Shown here one piece after another: positions 60,101-64,000 of a stretch of DNA of 64,000 nt. The notes beneath the pieces are model-generated. The model did not search any database. It was not told the DNA's origin and saw only the letters and a list, made by a program, of their open reading frames with translations. Position 1 is the first letter of the stretch; every line of letters begins with the position of its first letter. The position numbers and the translations under genes were made by a program. The stretch is taken from contig CM057142.1 of assembly GCA_029964075.1 (NCBI GenBank), forward strand, positions 30,320,392 to 30,384,391, written 5' to 3'. The DNA is from Patiria pectinifera (Eukaryota; Echinodermata; Asteroidea; Valvatida; Asterinidae).

Positions 60101-61988
60101 GGGTGTAGTCGAAGGATGTGCCACTGGAACGCCTTGAAACCCAGTGAAATATGATGGGGCCATGCCACTGACGTAGGCCTGCTGGTAGAGGGGATGCATG
60201 GCACCGGATGGGGCAGCACTCGGTGTAGGGATGGCCACTGGCGACGATGTAACCACGCCGGCAGGTGGGCTGGTGTATATGGGCGAAGGCCGTGCGAAAG
60301 TCGGCGGGGTGCCAGCAACGAACGCCGGCGTCGCGGCAGTGGTGTATGTCGCAGCCCCTAGCTGCAAATTGCCGGCGTGTGCGGCCGTTTCTTGGGCGGC
60401 TGGCCGTTGAAAGGAGCTGGAAGCCCCGCTCGAGTTCCCTGCCAGTGGTGTGGGTTGCTGGCTGGCCGGAATCTGGGGTTGGACCGGGCGACCGGCGGCG
60501 TTTACGGCCGTCGCGGTCACGCTGGTGGCTGCAGCGTGAGTACGTGTGACCTCCGCTCCCGACGACAGAGGGCGCTGTTCCTCGGGACCGTAGCCTGCGG
60601 CATCGCTGTTGGCGACCGATGGCGGGTTTAGCAAGGTCTGCATTGCTCTGGCTTGTGCTCGAGTTTGGCGAGGATGATAGCCTAGAGGACGTTTTTCCCG
60701 CTGTCCGCCGTCCCTTGGGTTCTTGCGCTTGCGGCCTCTGTTACCCGGCATAATGCGGGGTTCTTGGGCGATTCGAAGAAGTCGAAAATTGTCGAAATGT
60801 ACGGAGGATTTTTAATTTGTCGTGAGTGAAGCTCGGCGAAAGCAAGCGGAAAAGGGAGAAAAACGCGCGAAGCATTGCCAGCCTGCCTAGTTCCCCCGCA
60901 GGGATTGGTTGAAAGTGTGCAGGCTGCAGCAAACGGACCAATCAGAGATCCCAAACGATTTCTTGCCTACAAGAAGGCTGTTAGAATGTCCACTCACGCC
61001 CCCCTGTGCCAAAGGGGTTCTCCGGAGACGAGCACCGGAAAACCGTATTATGAATGGAAATATATGTGCTTGACCGGTATTAACCAAGTACATGTACGTT
61101 TAAAACCAGCTCGGGGCCTGGTCGCCGATAATGGCCCTCGCCAAAGCATCCAGGGCCCGAGCCGGTTTGAAACATACTTAAATCCGGCGAAGCACATACC
61201 GGTAATTCATAAGATTGAATTTGCGTCGAGGTGATGTAAATTCAATTTACATTTTAATAACAGTTCAATATGAACATTTTGTGTTAGTACATTGTACTTT
61301 CAAAAGAACTTAAGAAGTTCACTGTTTCAACGTTTGAAGCGACAGGGAATTCCATATTTGGTCATATGGACTGTTTCATTTCTTTGAAGGTTAGGTTTTG
61401 CCCTTTACTGACGTATAAAAACTCTATACTAAGCGTGTTACCCCCTACTGAAAGTGAAGAAAAAAAATTCCTCGCGTGGGACTCGAACCCACAACCTCCT
61501 GCTTTCTAGTGCAGACGTCTTACCATTCTAGTGGTACTTGCTGCTACATCAGATTCGAACCAGCCAACTGATCCAGCAAGCCTGGTGTTCGAGCGCTAAG
61601 ATGTCAATCTGCACTAGAATGCAGGAGGTTGTGGGTTCAAGTCCCACCCGAGTGATTTTTTCCAACCTTCACTCGGGGAGGGGGTAGGGGGGGGGGACAC
61701 TAAGTACATGTATACAGTGTTAATACGTTGGTGAAGGGCAAAATGTTATATTGAATTCACATATTTATTCCCTTACATGTATTCATTTTTTCATCCCATT
61801 AACAGAAGAGTTTCTGTACCCGACAAACCCCGACGTTCCCGACTATGGCTTTGATCTGTACGAGCGTGTCGCCAAGCTGGAGGGACAGGTTAAAGATCAA
61901 GAGGACGAGATTACGTGTCTCAAGGCGGCCCTTGCCGACGTCGTTAGAAGATTAGCTACGTTAGAATCTTGTAAAAATTCACAGAGAG
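39150..61988 (+). CDS. EML-family microtubule-associated protein, 5' coding exons only
   Basis: EML/EMAP proteins bind microtubules through a HELP motif and tandem WD40 propellers; an N-terminal coiled coil trimerises them. Only the N-terminus is inside the window. Exon 61806-61988 encodes RVAKLEGQVKDQEDEITCLK followed by AALADVVRRLATLE, essentially the trimerisation domain of vertebrate EML1/EML4 (QEDEI..LKAALADVLRRL). Two upstream coding exons, 39150-39189 and 52304-52475, each end with a single G before GTAAA. Either joins the 61806 exon (starting AA) to give GAA, so they look like alternative first exons. HELP and WD40 exons must lie to the right. The paralogue cannot be decided from this part. 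A Ngaro retrotransposon lies antisense in the last intron. Confidence 0.85.
40236..40260 (+). promoter_or_regulatory. RFX X-box next to a YY1-like motif
   Basis: GTTGTCATAGCAAC (40236-40249) fits the imperfect-palindrome X-box GTTNCCNNGGNAAC with few mismatches, and AAAATGGCGG follows at once. It lies 1 kb into the EML first intron. A nine-codon ORF starting there stops without a convincing donor. Confidence 0.4.
42055..42262 (-). mobile_element. Truncated AGGGAA-family MITE
   Basis: Reverse orientation: ATGGTCGGCTGACCAT palindrome, then GCGAATGTCGTTTATTACCTTTAA end. Confidence 0.6.
42329..42753. mobile_element. CCCTAA-TIR MITE, full length
   Basis: TTAACCCTAACTCCCTAG to GGTTAGGGTTGA, about 425 bp. 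Interior matches the reverse complement of the 47.9-kb copy (TTGGCCAGTGACATCC). Confidence 0.7.
43593..44137 (+). mobile_element. TTAA-type MITE (AGGGAA-TIR family), second copy
   Basis: TTAAAGGGAATAAACAACAT / GATGTACATTCCCTTTAA; same internal order, including GGTCGGCCGACC at about 43,767. Confidence 0.85.
44577..45530 (+). mobile_element. Palindrome-tailed MITE of the same general design
   Basis: Starts TTATTAATAAATACCTTGG and contains GATTGGTCGAAACTCG. Ends in a long near-perfect hairpin (45346-45529) with arms including AACAGTGTGAGGATCCGGTC and the apex CCTCGACTTCGTCTCGG. Non-coding. Confidence 0.6.
46170..46360 (+). repeat. tRNA-like SINE, plus strand
   Basis: AGCTCGGTGGTCAAGTG (box A like), GTGGGTTTCGAGTCCCAC (T-arm/box B), tail with ACTGAGTATACAGTGTTTAT. 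Same family as the 61.4-kb pair. Confidence 0.65.
46486..46498 (+). promoter_or_regulatory. Second RFX X-box-like palindrome
   Basis: GTTGCCTAGCAAC, an almost perfect X-box, in the same EML intron. It could be an intronic enhancer or chance. Confidence 0.3.
47885..48300. mobile_element. CCCTAA-TIR MITE, full length, opposite orientation
   Basis: TTAACCCTAACCTTCCC to CTAGGGAGTTAGGGTTA. Several internal GGAGGATTTTGCAGGATTGA repeats. Confidence 0.7.
48440..49005 (+). mobile_element. Palindrome-tailed MITE, uninterrupted copy
   Basis: About 565 bp. Begins AGTTTACTCATTCCTATTGG and ends with a hairpin at 48905-49005 (GACCGCTTGGAGTCTGGGTG and its complement). It supplies the approximate empty site for the Ngaro insertion: AAAGGTATTAACGGTATGAA. 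Confidence 0.7.
49170..52180. other. EML intron upstream of exon 1b, no gene
   Basis: Unique AT-rich sequence with one SINE fragment and ACATGTACATGTAC-type words. Confidence 0.5.
50015..50140 (+). repeat. SINE-like fragment
   Basis: Box B GGTTCGAATCCCACCC at about 50063 with a pyrimidine-rich lead and C-run tail. Confidence 0.4.
52189..52198 (+). promoter_or_regulatory. TATA box of EML exon 1b
   Basis: TATATAAAAA 106-115 bp before the exon 1b ATG; transcription would start near 52,220. The ATG context AAAATGGCGG is again YY1-like. Confidence 0.45.
52304..52475 (+). CDS. EML alternative first coding exon 1b
   Basis: 57 codons plus one base: MADDLWNFGSGRDLWETSEL onward, acidic, then a basic tail ending KRPKPF; donor GTAAAT. 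I do not recognise the sequence. It is assigned to EML by orientation, phase match to the 61806 exon and a clear TATA box 110 bp upstream. It could instead be the start of an unrelated short gene. Confidence 0.6.
52825..53070. repeat. Palindromic AT-rich minisatellite
   Basis: Degenerate tandem and inverted units of about 11 bp (TATAAGATTCT, AGAATCTTATA), with GAGTATTTCGTA at two places; between EML exon 1b and the Ngaro insertion. Confidence 0.85.
53283..53524 (+). mobile_element. Left half of the MITE that hosts the Ngaro element
   Basis: Matches the 48.4-49.0 kb element (CAGTTTAC-CATTCCTATT, GCGCCAATCTCCAT, AGCTAGAGGGGTGTTTC, GACCGAAA-GGTATT). It continues after the insertion at 61050. 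Confidence 0.75.
53525..54174 (-). repeat. Ngaro repeat B, outer copy
   Basis: 650 bp starting GGCCCTAGAGAGGACGAGAG, collinear without gaps with 55143-55792. Contains an internal 83-bp tandem duplication (first copy from 53674, second from 53757). Confidence 0.92.
54175..54902 (-). other. Unique segment X between Ngaro repeats B and A
   Basis: 728 bp present nowhere else in the window. Together with flanking B and A it makes a 1618-bp unit sharing both ends with the full element. Contains a 162-codon minus-strand reading frame running into B that I do not recognise and would not call coding. Confidence 0.6.
54903..55142 (-). repeat. Ngaro repeat A, internal copy
   Basis: 240 bp identical by eye to 60810-61049. 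Abuts repeat B with the junction CCGTATT/GGCCC. Carries ATTGGTT and CCAATCAGAG, opposed CCAAT boxes that may form the element's promoter. Confidence 0.92.
55143..55792 (-). repeat. Ngaro repeat B, internal copy
   Basis: Near-identical to 53525-54174; offset exactly 1618 bp. It follows the SGNH ORF at the element's 3' side. Confidence 0.92.
55951..56580 (-). CDS. SGNH (GDSL-like) hydrolase of the Ngaro element
   Basis: Part of the Ngaro element, 209 residues, directly after the recombinase ORF. Blocks seen: WVVGDSIV (block I Ser), HLGTNDLF (block III G.N) and WRDGLHLSSLGS (block V D..H). Hydrolase-like ORFs of this sort have been noted in Ngaro elements and some LINEs; their role is unknown. 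The hydrophobic start (MSFASPVLLLFVLNS) may be a signal-like segment. Confidence 0.75.
   Translation of the reverse strand: MSFASPVLLLFVLNSTGTTRTWVVGDSIVFRAGEHAPNEPALGLITWRGVRGAKISSMVPSIRAQLQHSPVPTTIVIHLGTNDLFSIPVKEIRGRLEEGLQGLRHMLPHTRIVWSDILLRLFYYGEERPGVGKKNVNALNKYAHRVCKNLGNAHGIVHSCTINSSQQSLYWRDGLHLSSLGSQQFCKNISAALAFFTSHPSALLHPPSS
56582..57535 (-). CDS. Tyrosine recombinase of the Ngaro element
   Basis: Part of the Ngaro element, 317 residues. N-terminal SAM-like core-binding half (SSTWGTYSKGVEQFIQF), then the catalytic half: FFGFFRVGEL with the first Arg, SPHSFRIGAAT giving H-x-x-R, and LLGRWKSQAVNLYIRP with the presumed nucleophilic Tyr. Family knowledge: it inserts a circular DNA intermediate by recombination at short shared cores, so no target duplication is made. 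Confidence 0.87.
   Translation of the reverse strand: MEAINTEALRLLGASFASSTWGTYSKGVEQFIQFRHHAGLPPLWPAPCGHIAAFIAHLSLEGLAPSTIGTYTAAAAYVHKINGWPDPTDSFIVRKMREGCRRQGRRCDPRRPITAELLEKICNILRAITSSNLEAALFCAAFSLAFFGFFRVGELTTASKSAGHERTLNFHDVWFESNDHSVLVVRLRFSKTDQRGDSVELRFHRDLHSPTCPVNMVSSYLILRPHFAGPFFVHIDGTPLTTYQFSQMLRKSLVALGLPPQGFSPHSFRIGAATSAALNGTPVPQIQLLGRWKSQAVNLYIRPDKVLPPPHTELPQL
57523..59415 (-). CDS. Reverse transcriptase-RNase H of the Ngaro element
   Basis: Part of the Ngaro element, 630 residues. RT core from about residue 180: IGLVPKTDPGSFRLIHHLSH, then the YVDDFLMVGG catalytic motif near 325. RNase H begins near 490 (LFTDASGGIGFGGYF) and runs to IADALSR. The long N-terminal lead overlaps the gag-like ORF and the C-terminus overlaps the recombinase ORF by a few bases, compact packing typical of YR retrotransposons. 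Confidence 0.85.
   Translation of the reverse strand: MQAGKGGPHSSHPNELTILFAGHPVNPPAPVTSALHSIGPRAAQGYSAHSLTNAPLASQPDMGRPLAKPLPTRKIPLVPRGLSPHLPPHQPCTSSPNCVCCLAHSPVIIECLLPWLDIYPNTKVAKTLRCGFTTGFKLGYNGLRIARDSKNLTSVRKNPEIALDKLHKEVQLGRMAGPFETSPIQNLRISPIGLVPKTDPGSFRLIHHLSHPESDSVNDGIDKQLCSVQYTTFDDAVSLVVSSGRGALMAKADIKSAFRLLPIHPDDFCLLGIKMRDRIYVDKTLPMGAACAPAFFEKFSTFIEWVVNRRSGSGHICHYVDDFLMVGGATLGGPLSCQSMLDCFIQVCGELGVPLANEKTVLPSTQLTFLGLEINSISQTVSIPTEKLINITQKIQEAIRPSKITLRNLQSLIGSLSFVCRAVSPGRAFLRRLIDDTKNVKQPWHLIRLSKGAKEDLNMWQVFLRSFNGRTIIPDQYWALDEDLQLFTDASGGIGFGGYFLGQWFTGIWPQSVKDDNPSIAWLEFFPVVVALTLWGKSLAGKKIIIRSDNEAVVSIINKQSSKCGKIMKLVRFFVLQCLHDNVSFKARHISGIHNNIADALSRSQMNRFREIAPSAAKDGLEVPPFLWRL
59177..60751 (-). 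CDS. Gag-like protein of the Ngaro element
   Basis: Part of the Ngaro element. 524 residues starting MPGNRGRKRK: basic N-terminus, long Ala/Pro/Ser/Thr-rich low-complexity region (about 80-330), then a folded-looking segment. It ends with a Cys/His cluster (FNRTPGCTRVQCPFPHKC..C..GH..C) resembling zinc knuckles, presumably for RNA binding. It overlaps the downstream RT ORF in another frame. Confidence 0.75.
   Translation of the reverse strand: MPGNRGRKRKNPRDGGQREKRPLGYHPRQTRAQARAMQTLLNPPSVANSDAAGYGPEEQRPLSSGAEVTRTHAAATSVTATAVNAAGRPVQPQIPASQQPTPLAGNSSGASSSFQRPAAQETAAHAGNLQLGAATYTTAATPAFVAGTPPTFARPSPIYTSPPAGVVTSSPVAIPTPSAAPSGAMHPLYQQAYVSGMAPSYFTGFQGVPVAHPSTTPIPGSSTSSGQLGQPARGYQNPSTSGEYSADMANMATVCVTPSSQPLLSMMSSQPAPSLSNQTNPTTTAINPEWGGGPLLSICEPLGNTVSPGVREKIAKSEFLELDTLLDRHGPNPQPPNLTFTLDKSGQLRVTDAKKKPQINSILAWTDAFLVFASVFLSAHPARLQELLKYMHVVRMAAARFSGRGWLEYDRQFRMRQQFHPSRAWSIIDGELWALYIAAPGPSYVGAGGQGGPSLVAPKRAYNSFRWPSRQPPRTSNICFAFNRTPGCTRVQCPFPHKCSACFSTGHGSSACKTPANKKNTTRP
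60810..61049 (-). repeat. Ngaro repeat A, outer 5' copy
   Basis: Matches 54903-55142 and ends in GTATT, where host MITE sequence (ATGAATGG) resumes. The gag-like ATG follows about 58 nt inside. Confidence 0.92.
61050..61215 (+). mobile_element. Right half of the interrupted MITE, with terminal hairpin
   Basis: ATGAATGGAAATATATGTGC then GGTATTAACCAAG continues the 48.9-kb copy. The tail is a hairpin (CTCGGGGCCTGG ... CCAGGGCCCGAG) like the tail at 48905-49005. Confidence 0.75.
61396..61742. repeat. Inverted pair of tRNA-like SINE units forming a fold-back
   Basis: Left unit minus strand (GTGGGACTCGAACCCAC at about 61477), right unit plus strand (GTGGGTTCAAGTCCCAC at about 61631). Outer ends TTGCCCTTTACTGACGTA / GTTGGTGAAGGGCAAAA are also complementary. 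Ends 64 bp before the EML coiled-coil exon. Not called as tRNA genes: the acceptor stems do not close. Confidence 0.65.
61806..61988 (+). CDS. EML exon encoding the trimerisation coiled coil
   Basis: 183 nt, phase 1 at both ends (a symmetric cassette). Starts after a pyrimidine-rich CCATTAACAG acceptor and ends before GTGAGT. Encodes EEFLYPTNPDVPDYGFDLYE, then the heptad-bearing QEDEI..LKAALADVVRRL. Confidence 0.92.
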
Positions 61989-64000
61989 GTGAGTGCAGTA
62001 TACATGCAGATCATGATACGGCAATGCAGTATGCTGTTTTAATACTGCCCTCGCGCAGGTGCTTTAAGGTTCTTTAAGGTGCTTTGTCTGATGGAAAAAT
62101 CAATTGAATGATTTCATTGATCATTAGTGGAAGAATAGAAGTGACTAATGATTCCTTGCGGGAGTTTTCTTAGGGGAGGTATCCTTTATTATTTCTCGTG
62201 GAAATTTAGCAAAAGGTACTGAATCCCTGAATGTAGTTGCACTACATGTAAAGTACTTGCCACTGTGTGAGGTCCTTTGGCTGTGATATAAAAGAACTTG
62301 GATTTGCTCAGAGGTGTACACACTTTGATTAAATGAAATTCGTTGAATTAAAATAACCATACTATTAAATACACCTGAACATTTCTGGGCCTTTGTTGCA
62401 TTATTTACAAACAAAGAGAGCTACCAGCATTCTACCCCGTTACACAGTTCTTCAGTTCAAGGAAATAATTTTAATGCAAGAAACGAGCAATACTGTGAAT
62501 TCTGAAGTAAATGAAAGAGCAAGAGGAAAACCTGAATTTTTCACCCGAGAGAGCCCTTCTGCCCCCCCCCCCCCAGCACAACCTCCGCCCCCGCCAGTAA
62601 CCTCTCTGGATCCGCCCTTGCCTCCGTACTTAAAGAACATTGTTCCCCTCCTTCACCCCAGAAGTACGGTAGTCTGCAAGCTGTGTGCCAGTTTCTTATA
62701 CATGTATTTCCAATGGCACTTTTGTCTAATACAAAATATCACAATTGAATTTGTATCACAATGTGTTACAGTGTATAAAAAGATGTCTCCCATTTTTTTT
62801 TTTAATTGTCCGACTCACTTCTTTGGCAATCACCCACATTGTATTAATACTTAATTCATTCATTTTTCAGATTTAAAAAAGTTTTATCATACGTTTTGCA
62901 TGATCCATCAAACCATTGCATGTTCCATTTTGTCACAAACTCTGTTCAAATGTGGAAAAACCTCTTTTTGTTTTGCTTGATAAGCATTTCTAATTGTCAT
63001 GTCGTAACTCTGAGTCAATTTTTTTTAAATTTTTTTTTTATGAAATTTTGTTAGCGTATCATCCATGCGAGTGCATTTTTTTTTTTTTAACATGTCCTCA
63101 AAATTACCTCTGTGTATCTACATACATTTGTGTCATTTTGCATGAATGAGATGCGGTGTCTGATTTCCTTCCCTGCAAATTTCCAAACCAAAAATTGACT
63201 AAAGAGACTGTACCAAATCTCCGCACATGTTGCTCGTGATGAAAACATGATTGCATGAATATTGACCTGCTCATCTAAAATGCGACATATTGCAAACCTT
63301 TGCTATTGTTGTCATAAAATAAATGGAAATGTTACCACTGCATTGTGCTACATGTATTGACAGTAAGCTCATTGACTGGCCTGGTTCAATACTTATCAAT
63401 AGACAGTATTCTTTTCTACATATCATGCATGAATCCCGCCCATGTGCGGCTCTGAGCCAGGCCATCTGCTCACAAAGACAATAGCCTGTTGTAATTCATT
63501 GTCATAATTATTCATGTTGAACCGTCCGCTTGAAGCTAGGCCTACTCCTCCTTTGTCATCCTGCATGTATAGTGCATGTGTCATTGTCCTAATCTGAAAT
63601 ATGAATACTAATAGTTTTGTTTATCTAGTGAAAATAATTTTTGAAGTGATATTCTGTATGACTACGAGATACCGGCTACTATCAGACATTTCTGACATAC
63701 GGTACATTTTACATGTACCGAATTCTATGAAACAATTATGGAAAATGTGACTTCAATTCTGAAATGTGACCTCTAGTCTAAAAAGCTTGGAATTAGGACA
63801 ACTAAAACAACGATTTTGCCCAAGAAGCAAATTTCATAAACTCTTTCATCTATCTTGAAGTTGTGGACAATATTTGCACAGTTTGTTTAAAACACTTGTA
63901 AGCAAACAGCCAGAGCAATTGGAAACAGGTCACCCAAATTAAATTGCCAACAAATTCAATTAACTTGTTTTCAATGGCTCATTGCAAAAGGCTTTCATTT
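61989..64000. other. EML intron after the coiled-coil exon, to window end
   Basis: AT-rich with T runs; only a MITE relic is recognised. The next EML exons lie beyond the window. Confidence 0.5.
62518..62620. mobile_element. Probable relic of the CAAGGGCGGATCC MITE family
   Basis: GGATCCGCCCTTG end at 62608-62620 next to a C14 run; the other end is degenerate. Confidence 0.4.

Larger units (their letters stand above)
53525..61049 (-). mobile_element. Ngaro-family (tyrosine recombinase) retrotransposon with tandem split repeats
   Basis: Fossil or recent copy of a DIRS-order element on the minus strand. Layout in + coordinates: B 53525-54174, unique X 54175-54902, A 54903-55142, B 55143-55792, body 55793-60809, A 60810-61049. 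The 240-bp A copies look identical and the 650-bp B copies nearly so, so insertion was recent. The body carries gag-like, RT-RNase H, tyrosine recombinase and SGNH hydrolase ORFs. No methyltransferase ORF and no inverted termini are seen, which favours Ngaro over DIRS. There is no target duplication; ends and the internal A-B junction share GTATT. All four ORFs are open over plausible lengths, so it looks whole, with no break evident by eye. It is nested in a palindromic MITE. Confidence 0.88.

Noticed and set aside
53525-61049. DIRS1-like rather than Ngaro assignment
   Set aside because: No inverted terminal repeats and no methyltransferase ORF; split direct repeats and an SGNH ORF favour Ngaro.
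61465-61665. Functional tRNA genes
   Set aside because: T-arm and box B are good, but acceptor and D stems do not close and the units match SINE copies elsewhere in the window.
1-64000. CRISPR arrays, operons, bacterial ribosome binding sites
   Set aside because: Spliced metazoan genes throughout; no regularly spaced identical repeats with unique spacers.

Overview
The window is animal nuclear DNA. It has three spliced protein-coding genes, all on the + strand, with GT-AG introns of about 0.3 to 22 kb, set in AT-leaning sequence full of short non-autonomous DNA transposons, tRNA-derived SINEs and palindromes. Gene content, a Ngaro-type retrotransposon carrying an SGNH-hydrolase ORF, and frequent TACATGTA, TAGGCCTA and TACCGGTA words suggest a marine invertebrate deuterostome, most likely an echinoderm. 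That assignment is an inference from style and was not tested.

Layout. 1-7.4 kb is intergenic: a long-TIR transposon, a 51-bp-period GC-rich minisatellite (4.64-5.58 kb), a hAT-type MITE with perfect 8-bp target duplications and a perfect 32-bp inverted repeat. 7.46-19.93 kb is SLC30A6 (ZnT6), ten coding exons and one continuous 590-residue frame. 19.9-25.5 kb is intergenic and carries several fold-back elements. 25.47-35.53 kb is APMAP, nine coding exons; all frames agree except for one base apparently missing in a homopolymer of exon 1. From 39.15 kb to the right edge is the 5' part of an EML (echinoderm microtubule-associated protein-like) gene. It has two alternative first coding exons (39,150 and 52,304), both ending in the phase needed to join the exon at 61,806, which encodes the EML trimerisation coiled coil. 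The remaining exons lie beyond the window.

The most striking accessory structure is at 53.53-61.05 kb, antisense in the EML intron: a young, apparently whole Ngaro-family (tyrosine-recombinase) retrotransposon with gag-like, RT-RNase H, recombinase and SGNH-hydrolase ORFs. Its terminal repeats are arranged B-X-A-B-body-A. That reads either as a full element in head-to-tail tandem with a 1.6-kb unit that shares both ends but has an unrelated core, or as an unusual split-direct-repeat layout. It sits inside a palindromic MITE, and a related copy at 48.4-49.0 kb shows the approximate empty site.

The host genes do not form an operon: a Golgi zinc-transporter subunit, a membrane-anchored beta-propeller arylesterase-like protein and a microtubule-associated protein. 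Introns carry at least three families of TTAA-flanked MITEs. Two ~500-bp copies lie in opposite orientation around APMAP exons 5-8. All calls rest on reading the sequence by eye and on recalled family knowledge; no database was searched.
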